Part shown: one piece after another, positions 43,569-52,701 of the stretch
Layout: every line of letters begins with the position of its first letter
How positions within the stretch are numbered: the stretch's first letter is position 1
NCBI GenBank assembly: GCA_017473955.1
Contig: JAFUIK010000030.1
Span: forward strand, 1-64,000
Source: Ruminococcus sp.
GTDB taxonomy: Bacteria; Bacillota; Clostridia; Oscillospirales; Acutalibacteraceae
Reading direction: 5' to 3'
Length of the DNA: 64,000 nucleotides
Notes under the pieces: model-generated
The model's database searches: none
Told to the model about the DNA's origin: nothing
The model's input: the letters and a program-made list of their open reading frames with translations, nothing else
Position numbers and translations under genes: made by a program

Positions 43569-45374
43569 TTATTCTTCAGTAACGTTTATGCCTGAGTTTT
43601 TAAGATTAGCGATGAAGCTAGAAAGCACATCGTCTTTTTTTTCTTTGACCTCGGGCTTTTTATATGGACCTAACTTGTAGGTTTTTCCTGTGATTTCAGA
43701 AACCGCCTTGCGGATGTTGTCACGCTGTGATGATTTCTTTAAAAGCTGGAATGCAATTTCTTGTTCAGCTTCTATCAAAAGATAGTTGCCGCTGACGTAG
43801 GCGTTTGAACCTTCAAATGCGGCGGATACGGCACGCGAATATTGCTTTAAGTGGTTGATAACGTCAGGCCACTCAAGCATAGGTTGTGCGTTTTCGTAAA
43901 CAGAGTTTAAGTCAACCGCTGTTTTCTTAGGTTGCTCAACAGTAGGTTGAGGTGCAATTGGTTCTTCTTTCTCAACCGATTGTTGCACAGCAACATCATT
44001 TGGCTCAACTGCAGGAGCAGGAGAGAGTTTTTCTGGTGTTTCCTGTGTTTTTTCAGGAAGTGTTTCAGTTTCCTTTTTTATATCTGCTGTTGATTCATCA
44101 GTGTTTTGTTCAGCTTCTTTTTCAGCAACGACTTCAGCTTTTGTTTCAGTAGCTGGAGCAGGTGTATAAGCAGGGGTAGGTGTAGAGATAATTGGAGCTT
44201 CAGCTATATTGACACTTGTGCTTTGTAAAAGCTTTACCGCTTTTTCCAAAGAAGCGATACGAGTGGTTAACGCTTCTGTTGTCGCATCTAGTTCAGGAGA
44301 GCAAAGCTTTACAATAGCCATTTCAAGTTCAGTACGATTGTTAGTACCCTTGCTCATACGCTCAAAAGCACGGGAGAGTACATCCATTGAGTATACAATG
44401 TCTGCTAAGGATAAATAGTCACATTGTGACTGAGCGGCTTCGAATTCTCTGTCGGAGAAAGCCAGCATCTCGCGTGGGTTTTTGACCGTTTTTATCATCA
44501 TAAGACTGCGAAAATGTGCGATAAGCTCGTCACATAGTCGGGCGACGTCTTTAGACTCACCGTATAGTCTGTCGATGATTGAGAGAGCCTTTGACGGATT
44601 TTTATTGATAGTGCAAGTGCACATTTCAAACAGATAGTTTTTGCTCGCCAAACCTGCGGCTTCTCTGACTACATCGGCGGTGACTTCATTTTCTGCTATG
44701 CCGATACAACGGTCGAGCAGTGAAATGGCATCACGCAACGCACCGTCAGCAATAACGGAAATCAGCATAGCCGCTTCATCTGTTAACGCTATATTTTCAG
44801 CGTTTGCGATTATTCCTAATCTGTATGCGATGTCCTTAGGTTTAATTCTGTGAAAATCAAAACGTTGACAACGTGATGTGATAGTCGCTGGAAGCTTATG
44901 AACCTCAGTTGTAGCTAAGATAAAGATAACGTGTTTCGGTGGTTCTTCGAGCGTTTTTAAGAGGGCGTTGAACGCCTCTGTTGTGAGCATATGAACTTCG
45001 TCTATGATGTAAACACGATATTTAGCTTTTGACGGAGTGAATGCGACTTCGTCAATAATATCACGGATGTTGTCGATTTTACGGTTGGACGCGGCATCCA
45101 TTTCAACAACATCTAAAATCTCGCCTGATTCAATACCTCTGCAGTTTTCACAAACACCACAAGGATTTGAATCGTCAAGATCTAAACAGTTAACGGCTTT
45201 AGCCAGGATTTTCGCACAGGTAGTTTTGCCTGTACCGCGTGAGCCTGTGAACAGGTAGGCATGGTTAATTCTGCCGGATTTTAATTCGTTTTTCAGAGTA
45301 ACCGTAACCTGAGGCTGTCCAACGACATCCTCAAAGGTTGATGGTCTGTACTTACGATATAGCACCTGATACAT
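43569..45374 (-). CDS. dnaX: DNA polymerase III subunits gamma/tau
   Basis: 601 residues. Clamp-loader AAA+ ATPase: Walker A GSRGTGKTT, zinc cysteines CGVCENC, Walker B IIDEVHML, sensor region ATTEVHKLPATITSRC. A Pro/Glu/Thr-rich linker (about 385-490, with internal PAPAT-type repeats) leads to the tau C-terminal domain. I saw no slippery A-run that would clearly give a shorter gamma form. GGGAGTGAG precedes the start. It is transcribed just after the SRP RNA gene on the same strand. Confidence 0.96.
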   Translation of the reverse strand: MYQVLYRKYRPSTFEDVVGQPQVTVTLKNELKSGRINHAYLFTGSRGTGKTTCAKILAKAVNCLDLDDSNPCGVCENCRGIESGEILDVVEMDAASNRKIDNIRDIIDEVAFTPSKAKYRVYIIDEVHMLTTEAFNALLKTLEEPPKHVIFILATTEVHKLPATITSRCQRFDFHRIKPKDIAYRLGIIANAENIALTDEAAMLISVIADGALRDAISLLDRCIGIAENEVTADVVREAAGLASKNYLFEMCTCTINKNPSKALSIIDRLYGESKDVARLCDELIAHFRSLMMIKTVKNPREMLAFSDREFEAAQSQCDYLSLADIVYSMDVLSRAFERMSKGTNNRTELEMAIVKLCSPELDATTEALTTRIASLEKAVKLLQSTSVNIAEAPIISTPTPAYTPAPATETKAEVVAEKEAEQNTDESTADIKKETETLPEKTQETPEKLSPAPAVEPNDVAVQQSVEKEEPIAPQPTVEQPKKTAVDLNSVYENAQPMLEWPDVINHLKQYSRAVSAAFEGSNAYVSGNYLLIEAEQEIAFQLLKKSSQRDNIRKAVSEITGKTYKLGPYKKPEVKEKKDDVLSSFIANLKNSGINVTEE

Positions 45375-45390
45375 AGTCTCACTCCCTAAT

Positions 45391-45569
45391 AAAAAAGCAA
45401 GCCGTAGCCGAAATCGGCCCCTCGTACAAATAAGTGAACAACAGACTTACTGCATCGCAACACGAAATCTGCTTAATGCTGCTCGGTTCCCCGCCTGACA
45501 TGGTTCACAGCACACGTTCGTACAGGGCCTGTTGCTCGCTTATTCATACGAAATAATAATACGGCTTGC
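45391..45569 (-). ncRNA. ffs: Signal recognition particle RNA
   Basis: About 175 bases on the minus strand. The apical loop contains CCATGTCAGGCGGGGAACCG and GAGCAGCA, the Ffh-binding signature, and the ends pair (GCAAGCCG / CGGCTTGC). A run of six T (45396-45391) ends it. I could not recognise a separate Alu domain of the B. subtilis kind. It is placed before dnaX, as in many Firmicutes. Confidence 0.92.
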
Positions 45570-45579
45570 GTTGACAATT

Positions 45580-45608
45580 ATTATATCACAAACGGATTAT
45601 AAAATCAA
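45580..45608 (-). promoter_or_regulatory. Promoter of the SRP RNA gene
   Basis: Minus strand: TTGATT (45608-45603), 17 bases, TATAAT (45585-45580), about ten bases before the RNA 5' end. Confidence 0.8.
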
Positions 45609-45623
45609 TAGCTTTTTAAATGC

Positions 45624-45652
45624 TTGAATAGACAAAAAACGTATGGTAAAAT
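45624..45652 (+). promoter_or_regulatory. Promoter for the sugar acetyltransferase
   Basis: TTGAAT (45624-45629), 17 bases, TAAAAT (45647-45652); a GAGGTGA ribosome site follows just before the ATG. Confidence 0.75.
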
Positions 45653-45670
45653 CTAAGTCGAGGTGATTTT

Positions 45671-46276
45671 ATGAATCATAAAGATAGAATGTTAAATGGC
45701 TTGCCTTACTTATCAAATGAAGATGGATTGTTTGAAGAACGCCAGAGAGCAAAGGCTTTGTGTTATAGAATTAATACTTGTGACCCGCTTGATGTAGACA
45801 AGAGGGCAGAGTATTTAAAAGAGCTACTTCCGAATGCGTCTGAGAATATATACATTGAACCACCTTTTCGATGTGATTATGGTACAAATATGTACATCGG
45901 CGATGGTTTTTATTCTAACTATAACCTAACTGTACTTGATTGTGCGAAGGTTATTATAGGAAACAACGTGCTTATAGGTCCGAATGTTTGCATCACAACG
46001 GCAGGACACCCAATACATTATCTATCACGAAGAAGATATGAATATGCTGATGAGATAGCTATTGGCAACAACGTTTGGATTGGAGCAAATGTTGTTATTA
46101 ATCCGGGAGTTAAAATTGGCGACAACTGTGTCATTGGCTCCGGCAGTGTTGTTACAAAAGATATACCAAGTGATACCGTAGCGGTTGGAAATCCTTGTAA
46201 GGTTTTAAGAATGATTACTGATGAAGACAGAAAATATTATTATAAGGACCGAGAATTTGACGTAGAAGATTACTGA
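45671..46276 (+). CDS. Maltose/galactoside O-acetyltransferase-like (LacA/Maa family)
   Basis: 201 residues. N-terminal Maa domain (RMLNGLPYLSNEDGLFEERQRAKALCY), then left-handed beta-helix hexapeptides with NVCITTAGHPIHY (catalytic His) and NVWIGANVVINPGVKIGDN. It moves acetyl from acetyl-CoA to a sugar hydroxyl, often on non-metabolised sugars. Its own promoter and terminator make it a single-gene unit. Confidence 0.93.
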   Translation: MNHKDRMLNGLPYLSNEDGLFEERQRAKALCYRINTCDPLDVDKRAEYLKELLPNASENIYIEPPFRCDYGTNMYIGDGFYSNYNLTVLDCAKVIIGNNVLIGPNVCITTAGHPIHYLSRRRYEYADEIAIGNNVWIGANVVINPGVKIGDNCVIGSGSVVTKDIPSDTVAVGNPCKVLRMITDEDRKYYYKDREFDVEDY

Positions 46277-46284
46277 TAAAAGTT

Positions 46285-46316
46285 ACAGCAGAGGCAAACA
46301 CCTCTGCTGTTTTTTA
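46285..46316 (+). terminator. Terminator after the acetyltransferase gene
   Basis: Stem ACAGCAGAGG / CCTCTGCTGT followed by six T. It touches the end of the convergent P-type ATPase gene. Confidence 0.88.
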
Positions 46317-48344
46317 CTTCAATAATCTTGTTGAGTTAAGAACGCACAGCACACTTACACCTGTGTCTGCAAATACTGCGAGCCACATAGGAGCTATACC
46401 CAGAGCTGCGAGTATGATTACAATAGCTTTGAATACTAACGCGAAAACGATATTAGTTTTAACTATATTCATAGTTTTGCGACTGATTTTTACTGCGTCA
46501 GGGAGTCTGACTAAATCACCACTTGAGAGCACCATATCGGCAGACTCGATTGCCGCTTCACTGCCCAATCCCATAGCTACGCCACAATTTGATATAGCCA
46601 TAACAGGAGCGTCGTTGATACCGTCTCCGACAAATACACAGGTATTACCATTATCAATTTCGGTTTTGACAAGGTTTACTTTATCGTGTGGTAACAGCCC
46701 TGCGTTGTATTTGATGTTTTGTAGCTGATTTGAAACAGCTTGTGCGGATTTTTCGTTGTCGCCTGTAAGCATCTTTATATTTTTAATACCCAGCTTTTTA
46801 AGATTTAAGAGCACATTTGGTGCTTCTTCTCTTATTGTGTCGCAAACTCTGATGACACCGATAGGGGTAGAGTCAACAAAAACTACAGCACCCTTTTCTT
46901 TTTCATCAAAACCTCCACAGGAAACGATTTTTCCGTCCATTACAGCCGATACACCAAAGCCTGCTTTTTCACGATAATCGGTCAGAGGTGCAGGGGAGAT
47001 GCCGTTTTTATTTGCGTAACCTACAATCGCTAAAGCAATAGGGTGGCTTGACATGCTTTCTACCGATGCGGCGATTTTAAGCACCTCGTTCTCGCTGTAG
47101 CCCTCATACGCTGTTACTTTTGTGACAGACATTTTGCCTGTAGTTAATGTACCTGTTTTGTCAAAGACGAAGGTGTTAGCTTTTGCAAGAGCTTCTATGT
47201 ATTTGCCACCTTTAATAAGCACACCGCGTTTTGATGCACCGCCGATACCTGCATAGTAGGCAAGCGGTACGGAAATAACGATAGCACAAGGACAGGATGA
47301 TACAAGGCACACCAGCGAACGGTATATCCACGTTGAATAGTCGCCTGTAACAAGACTTGGAATTACTGCAATAAGCAGAGCTATAATTATAATCGCGGGT
47401 GTATAGACACTGGCAAAACGAGAAATCAGCTTATCTGTTTCGCCTTTGTTTTTTGCAGAGTCCTCAACGAGCTTTAAAATTCTCGTAGCGGCACTGTCAA
47501 AATACGCTTTTGTTGTTTTAGCTTTCAGGGAGTTTTCGCCGTTTATCATACCTGACAAAAGCGTTGTGCCACATTCTGCTTTTATAGGAAGACTTTCGCC
47601 TGTGAGTGCTGACGAATCAACATAAGATGAACCGTCTGTAACTGTGCAATCAAGCGGAATTCTTGAATAAGGCTTGATGAAAATTTCGGTGCCGACTTCA
47701 ATATTTTCAGCACGTTTTTGAGAAAGTGAGCCATCGGGATTTTCAATATAAGCGAAGTCCTCTTTTATTTCTGACAGCTTAGCTATATCACGTCTTGATT
47801 TACCGACAGCAACAGCTTCAAACCATTCGCCTAATGCAAAAAGAACTGTTACTGCACACGCTTCAACGTACTCACCTAAAATCATTGCGGCGATTACTGC
47901 GATTGTGAGCAAGGTAGTTTCATCAATTTTGAGCTTTATTATCGACTTGAAGCCCTTTATAAAAACCTTGTATCCTGCCATAAGAGCACTAACACAGGAA
48001 AGAATAATCAACGCAATATTTTCAACAGAAAACAAATGCAATACAAATACCGATATACATATTATGGTTGAGGTTATTAGCAGAACCTTTTCAGTTTTAT
48101 TGTTTTTGTTACTGTTTTTATTATTTAAGGTGTTTCGTTCTATTACGGTAACACCATCTTCAATACTGTCAACGATTTTCTGTATCTCTGCTTTAGTGTT
48201 TGAAAGCTCACTGCTAAGTGTCAAAAGCTTTGTAGCAAAGGTGAAGGTTGTATCAGTAAACCTACCGTCACTTTTAATCTTTTCTTCGATTTTACCTGCA
48301 CAATGTGCACAGTTTAACCCCTCTAATAAAAATTCGTGTTTCAT
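46314..48344 (-). CDS. Zn/Cd/Pb-exporting P1B-type ATPase
   Basis: 676 residues. An N-terminal heavy-metal domain with GLNCAHCAGKIEEKI (CxxC); membrane helices; the actuator TGES; ion site SCPCAIVISVPLAYY; phosphorylation loop DKTGTLTTGKM (Asp); hinge GDGINDAP; and a final helix MWLAVFADTGVSVLCVLNS with the Asp of the Zn/Cd (P1B-2) group. Copper pumps lack that C-terminal pattern. It starts two bases after the ArsR regulator and so shares its metal-induced transcript. Confidence 0.93.
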   Translation of the reverse strand: MKHEFLLEGLNCAHCAGKIEEKIKSDGRFTDTTFTFATKLLTLSSELSNTKAEIQKIVDSIEDGVTVIERNTLNNKNSNKNNKTEKVLLITSTIICISVFVLHLFSVENIALIILSCVSALMAGYKVFIKGFKSIIKLKIDETTLLTIAVIAAMILGEYVEACAVTVLFALGEWFEAVAVGKSRRDIAKLSEIKEDFAYIENPDGSLSQKRAENIEVGTEIFIKPYSRIPLDCTVTDGSSYVDSSALTGESLPIKAECGTTLLSGMINGENSLKAKTTKAYFDSAATRILKLVEDSAKNKGETDKLISRFASVYTPAIIIIALLIAVIPSLVTGDYSTWIYRSLVCLVSSCPCAIVISVPLAYYAGIGGASKRGVLIKGGKYIEALAKANTFVFDKTGTLTTGKMSVTKVTAYEGYSENEVLKIAASVESMSSHPIALAIVGYANKNGISPAPLTDYREKAGFGVSAVMDGKIVSCGGFDEKEKGAVVFVDSTPIGVIRVCDTIREEAPNVLLNLKKLGIKNIKMLTGDNEKSAQAVSNQLQNIKYNAGLLPHDKVNLVKTEIDNGNTCVFVGDGINDAPVMAISNCGVAMGLGSEAAIESADMVLSSGDLVRLPDAVKISRKTMNIVKTNIVFALVFKAIVIILAALGIAPMWLAVFADTGVSVLCVLNSTRLLK

Positions 48345-48346
48345 AA

Positions 48347-48688
48347 TTATTCTCCAATGTGTTCAAGACCCATTTCAAAAATAAGTCTTATGTGCTCATC
48401 AGCTAAAGAATAGTAGCTTTGTTTACCGTCTTTTCGAACTTTAACCAGATTTTCTCTTCTGAGTATTCTAAGCTGGTGGGAGATAGTTGATTGCTCCATA
48501 TTAAGGATTTCCGCAATACAGCAAACTGACAGCTCACCCTGAAACAAAGCACTCATAATTCGAATTCGCGTTGAATCGGAGAAGACCTTAAAAAAATCTG
48601 CAAGCTCAAACATTGTATCAAGCTTTGGCATACTTTCTCTGGTTTTGTTCAAAAGTTCATTGTGGTGTGAATGTGTACTTTCTGACAT
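48347..48688 (-). CDS. ArsR/SmtB family metal-sensing repressor
   Basis: 113 residues, winged helix: FKVFSDSTRIRIMSALFQGE, ELSVCCIAEILNMEQSTISHQLRILR (recognition) and GKQSYYSLAD (wing). The cysteines in ELSVCC are at the alpha-3 metal site, and the His-rich N-terminus (STHSHHN) and C-terminal His may add ligands, as in CadC/CzrA. It should release DNA on Zn or Cd. AAAGGAG precedes the ATG. Confidence 0.92.
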   Translation of the reverse strand: MSESTHSHHNELLNKTRESMPKLDTMFELADFFKVFSDSTRIRIMSALFQGELSVCCIAEILNMEQSTISHQLRILRRENLVKVRKDGKQSYYSLADEHIRLIFEMGLEHIGE

Positions 48689-48726
48689 ATTTGTTCTCCT
48701 TTATGTAAAGTTAGTTTTAACAGATG

Positions 48727-48752
48727 AACATATGAACAATCATTCATATGTT
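48727..48752 (-). promoter_or_regulatory. ArsR-type operator
   Basis: A perfect dyad with 9-bp arms, AACATATGA, eight bases, TCATATGTT, 39 bases upstream of the arsR-like ATG. Arms and spacing resemble SmtB/CzrA operators. Confidence 0.8.
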
Positions 48753-48819
48753 GTTGATATATTACACCTAAAATCTCACAAAGTCAATAGTAAATTTAAA
48801 AAAACAGTAAATTTTTGCA

Positions 48820-48850
48820 TAACAAAAGCGACACAGTTTCCTGTGTCGCT
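48820..48850 (-). terminator. Terminator of the glycogen operon
   Basis: Perfect 10-bp stem AGCGACACAG / CTGTGTCGCT with a GAAA tetraloop on the minus strand, then TTTTGTT. Confidence 0.9.
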
Positions 48851-48865
48851 AAAGTTAATATCAAA

Positions 48866-50293
48866 TTATAACCAGTTGAGTGTGTCCTGATATACGTTGA
48901 TGTAATCCTGAGCACTTCTGTCCCAACTGTTGTCGCTCATCATAGCACGCCACATAAGCTGATGCCAGCCGTCATTATCATAAATACCGGCAAGAGCACG
49001 CTTAACAGCGTTGCACATATCAGCTATATCGTAGTTCTTGAATGTAAAGCCGTTGCCATAGTTATCGTAGCTGTCAAATACTGAGTCCTTAAGACCGCCA
49101 ACTTCTCTGACAACCGGAATAGTACCGTAGCGTAAAGCGATCATCTGTGAAAGACCACAAGGCTCCTGCTTAGAAGGCATAAGGAAGATATCAGCACCTG
49201 AGTAAATCTTTCTTGCAAGCTCAGGAACAAATCCCTGACAGAAACGAACACGGTCTGGATACTTCCACTGCAAATCTCTGAAGAATTGTTCGTACTCTTC
49301 GTCACCTGAACCAAGAATAACGAACTGCATTTTCTGAGTGTTTAGGAGGTCTTCAATACCGCCACGTACAAGGTCAAGACCTTTGTGTGATACAAGGCGT
49401 GTAATCATTGCGACCATTGGTGTATCCCATGACTGAGGGAGGTTAAGTCTTTCCTGTAAAGCACGTTTACATTCGCCTTTACCGCCCATATTATCTTTGG
49501 TGTAGTTGCAGTAAAGCTGATAGTCAGTAGCAGGGTCATAGCTTGGACAGTCGATACCGTTTAGGATACCACACAGCTTGTAGTGGTTACGATTAAGTGA
49601 GTGGTGCAGACCGTGGCTGTACCAAGGGTCTTTGATTTCGGCAGCGTAACTTGGTGAAACTGTAGTTACACGAGTAGCACACTCGATAGCACCTTTCATC
49701 ATATTGAGCTTGCCATCCATCTCGATAATCTTCTGCTCTGACTCAGGAATACCAACACACTCTGTATTAACTTCCCAGCCATACTTGCCCTGATACTGAA
49801 TGTTGTGAATAGTGAAAACACTCTTAATGTTATGGTACCAAGGATTCTTGCTATAGAACAGGTAATAGTAAACAGGAACTAACGCTGTCTGCCAGTCGTT
49901 TGTGTGAATGATGTCCGGATGGAAGTCGATGTACGGCAACATTTCAAGAATAGCTCTTGAGAAGAACGCAAATCTCTCTGCATCATCATAGAAGCCGTAA
50001 AGAGCGTTTCTGTTGAAGTAGTATTCGTTGTCAATGAAATAGTATGTACAGTCATTCCATCTTGCCCAGAAAAGACCACAGTACTGGTGACGCCAAGCAA
50101 CAGGAACAGTGAAGTTTGTGATGAAGTTCATCTGATTTTTAAGGTCCTGTGGGATAGTACCGTACAGCGGCATAACGATTCTGCAGTCCTGACCTTTTCT
50201 ACACAAAGTGTGTGGAAGTGAGCCGGCTACATCTGCAAGTCCGCCACTACCTGCAAAAGGATTGGCTTCACTTGCACAATAAAGAATTTTCAT
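48866..50293 (-). CDS. glgA: Glycogen synthase (ADP-glucose)
   Basis: 475 residues, GT5. It extends alpha-1,4-glucan from ADP-glucose. N-terminal KILYCASEANPFAGSGGLADVAGSLP region, FTIHNIQYQGKYGW, and C-terminal MPSKQEPCGLSQMIALRYG with the catalytic glutamate. The usual KTGGL loop reads GSGGL, so the common Lys is missing there. The ATG at 50293 is preceded by TTGGAGGC; starting at the in-frame TTG five codons earlier would use part of that ribosome site. Last gene of the glg operon. Confidence 0.95.
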   Translation of the reverse strand: MKILYCASEANPFAGSGGLADVAGSLPHTLCRKGQDCRIVMPLYGTIPQDLKNQMNFITNFTVPVAWRHQYCGLFWARWNDCTYYFIDNEYYFNRNALYGFYDDAERFAFFSRAILEMLPYIDFHPDIIHTNDWQTALVPVYYYLFYSKNPWYHNIKSVFTIHNIQYQGKYGWEVNTECVGIPESEQKIIEMDGKLNMMKGAIECATRVTTVSPSYAAEIKDPWYSHGLHHSLNRNHYKLCGILNGIDCPSYDPATDYQLYCNYTKDNMGGKGECKRALQERLNLPQSWDTPMVAMITRLVSHKGLDLVRGGIEDLLNTQKMQFVILGSGDEEYEQFFRDLQWKYPDRVRFCQGFVPELARKIYSGADIFLMPSKQEPCGLSQMIALRYGTIPVVREVGGLKDSVFDSYDNYGNGFTFKNYDIADMCNAVKRALAGIYDNDGWHQLMWRAMMSDNSWDRSAQDYINVYQDTLNWL

Positions 50294-50313
50294 ATTTCTA
50301 GCCTCCAATTAGA

Positions 50314-51426
50314 TTAGATAACAGAACGCTTAGCTATATACATTGGATATGATTCGCATCCGATGATAGTTTTACCTTCGCCGACATTAACATCTTTGTC
50401 AATGATAATGTGGCTTAAATCTGCGTTGTTACCTATAATTGTGTCCTGCATAATGATGCAGTTTCTGATGCGTGCACCCTTACCGATGCGAACGCCCTTA
50501 GATATTATACTATTTTCAACGATTCCGTCAATAGTACAGCCTTGAGCAATCAGTGAACCCTTTACTGAGCTGCTTAAACCGTAACGGCTTGGAATATCAT
50601 CTCTTACCTTGGTATAAATAGGGCGTTTCGGGTTGAAAAGATGAGCTCTTACTTGAGGATCCATAAGCTCCATACTTGCTCTGTAGTAATCCTTCATTGA
50701 GGTAATGATTGCACAGTAGCCTTTGTTTTCATAAGCGTAGATTTTGAGCTTATTTGCATTAGGCTGAAGAAAATCTCTTGTGAAATCGTTTTTGTTTTCA
50801 GCAACAAGACTTCTGACCATATTCATAAGTAAATCTTTCTTGATAAGAAAACCACCTGAAACATAGGTTGTATCGCTGTGGCAAATAGATGGTAACAATA
50901 CCTTTGTTACTCTTCCACTCTCATCAATATCAAGAGCTGTGCCTTCTACTTGTACCTCGCAATCTCTGCTTCTCTTTGTGTAGATAAAGGTAATGTCGGC
51001 ACCCTTTTGCTCGTGGAATTCGAGCAGTTTTCTATAGTTGAAGTTTGATACGCAACCTGCGTGGTCGATAAGAACGTATTCTTCGTTGCCGTGCTCAATA
51101 AAGCCGTGCAGAGTATAAAGTGTTTCTATAATACCGTTGAAGTTATGCTCTTTATATGGTGGCAGGATTGTCAGACCGCTTCTGCGTTTAGCAAGGTCCC
51201 ATGCGTTTCCTGTACCAAGATGGTCCATAAGGGATAAGAAGTTACTCTTTGTGATGATACCTACATTGTTGATACCTGAGTTGCTCATATTTGAGAGTGG
51301 AAAGTCAATGAGTCTGTACTTACCTCCAAAAGGTACGGAGCCCATTGTGCGACTGGCGGTAAGTTCAGGTAAGCCTTCTTCGAATGTGTTGGCGAAAATC
51401 AAGCCTAAAATTCTGTTAGATCCCAT
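50314..51426 (-). CDS. glgD: Glucose-1-phosphate adenylyltransferase, GlgD subunit
   Basis: 370 residues. PFGGKYRLIDFPLSNMSNSG and the C-terminal beta-helix are kept, but the catalytic GGxGxRL loop of GlgC has become FANTFEEGLP, as in GlgD subunits that regulate GlgC in heterotetramers. The GGAGGTG ribosome site lies in the last codons of glgC, only two bases separate the genes, and so they are translated together. Confidence 0.94.
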   Translation of the reverse strand: MGSNRILGLIFANTFEEGLPELTASRTMGSVPFGGKYRLIDFPLSNMSNSGINNVGIITKSNFLSLMDHLGTGNAWDLAKRRSGLTILPPYKEHNFNGIIETLYTLHGFIEHGNEEYVLIDHAGCVSNFNYRKLLEFHEQKGADITFIYTKRSRDCEVQVEGTALDIDESGRVTKVLLPSICHSDTTYVSGGFLIKKDLLMNMVRSLVAENKNDFTRDFLQPNANKLKIYAYENKGYCAIITSMKDYYRASMELMDPQVRAHLFNPKRPIYTKVRDDIPSRYGLSSSVKGSLIAQGCTIDGIVENSIISKGVRIGKGARIRNCIIMQDTIIGNNADLSHIIIDKDVNVGEGKTIIGCESYPMYIAKRSVI

Positions 51427-51428
51427 TG

Positions 51429-52625
51429 TTACACCTCCACATCGTGGTCAATCATAGCTTTTGGCTCGATTACCACATTTTCACCGATTGTAAGCCCGTC
51501 ACCGATAACGGTGATGCCCCAATCGTCACGATTTTCCATATCTGCAGGATTCTTACCAATTTGAGCATTTTTTCTGATAACTGTATTCTCTGAAATAATA
51601 GAGAACTGGACATTAGCACCCTCTTCGATTACAGCACCCGGCATAATGATAGATGAGTTAATTGTAGCCCCCTTGCCGATAGTAACACCAGGGAAGAGGA
51701 TGGAAAACTCAAGCTTACCGTTAACGTTACAACCATCAGCTATCATAGAGTTCTGAATCTCTGCATCTTCGCCGACATAGTGAGGTGGCATCATAGGATT
51801 TCTTGAGTATACGTTTTTGAGGCTTAAGGAAACCTTAGGGTCTAGAAGGTCCATATTAGCTTCCCAAAGACTGTCTATTGTACCGACATCCTTCCAGTAA
51901 CCCTCAAACGGATAAGCCATCATTTTCTCGCCTGCGTTAAGCATAGCAGGGAGGACGTCTTTACCAAAGTCGTTGCTGGAGTTTTCGTTTTTCTCGTCTT
52001 CGATTAAGAATTTCTTGAGTATTTTCCAACTGAAAACGTAAATACCCATAGAAGCGTTTGTGCTTTTTGGCACAGCAGGCTTTTCGTCAAATTCATAGAT
52101 AGAGCCGTCTTCGTTTGTGTTAAGAATACCAAAACGTGAAGCTTCCTCAAGCGGAACATCAATAACCGCAATGGTACAAGCGGCGTTGTTCTTTTTGTGG
52201 AACTTAATCATATCGGCATAGTTCATTTTGTAGATATGGTCACCTGAGAGTACAACTACATACTCAGGATCATATCTGTCAACAAAGTCGATGTTCTGAT
52301 AAATAGCATTTGCAGTACCTGAATACCAGTCTGAGCCTTCTTTTGACTCGTAAGGCTGTAAACAGGTAACGCCGTTGTTTAAACCGTCTAAATCCCACGG
52401 CTGACCATTACCAACGTATTCGTTTAAGATAAGTGGCTGATACTGAGTCAGTACACCTACTGCTTCGATACCGGAGTTGGTGCAGTTTGAAAGCGGGAAG
52501 TCTATGATTCTGTATTTGCCTCCGAAAGGTACAGCAGGCTTAGCAAGCTTTTTAGTAAGCACACCAAGACGAGAGCCTTGTCCACCGGCAAGAAGCATAG
52601 CGACGACTTCTTTTTTTGGACGCAT
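51429..52625 (-). CDS. glgC: Glucose-1-phosphate adenylyltransferase, catalytic subunit
   Basis: 398 residues. It makes ADP-glucose from ATP and glucose 1-phosphate, the committed step of glycogen synthesis. Catalytic loop [40 protein letters not shown], metal Asp in [11 protein letters not shown], and left-handed beta-helix at the C-terminus. GGAGGTTGAC precedes the start. Confidence 0.97.
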   Translation of the reverse strand: MRPKKEVVAMLLAGGQGSRLGVLTKKLAKPAVPFGGKYRIIDFPLSNCTNSGIEAVGVLTQYQPLILNEYVGNGQPWDLDGLNNGVTCLQPYESKEGSDWYSGTANAIYQNIDFVDRYDPEYVVVLSGDHIYKMNYADMIKFHKKNNAACTIAVIDVPLEEASRFGILNTNEDGSIYEFDEKPAVPKSTNASMGIYVFSWKILKKFLIEDEKNENSSNDFGKDVLPAMLNAGEKMMAYPFEGYWKDVGTIDSLWEANMDLLDPKVSLSLKNVYSRNPMMPPHYVGEDAEIQNSMIADGCNVNGKLEFSILFPGVTIGKGATINSSIIMPGAVIEEGANVQFSIISENTVIRKNAQIGKNPADMENRDDWGITVIGDGLTIGENVVIEPKAMIDHDVEV

Positions 52626-52645
52626 GGTGTCAACCTCCGTGATTA

Positions 52646-52682
52646 TTATAATTTGGGCGGAGCGTTAAGCCCCGCCCGAAGT
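52646..52682 (-). other. GC-rich hairpin between glgB and glgC
   Basis: GGGCGG and (on the far side) CCGCCC form a strong stem in the 76-base gap, without a T-run. It may be a processing or mRNA-stability element that sets the glgC:glgB ratio, rather than a terminator. Confidence 0.5.
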
Positions 52683-52701
52683 TTAGCATAGCATATAATA
52701 A

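Noticed and set aside
47905..48384. 159-codon plus-strand frame opposite the metal ATPase
   Set aside because: It mirrors transmembrane-helix coding sequence, which often leaves hydrophobic antisense frames open; no ribosome site.
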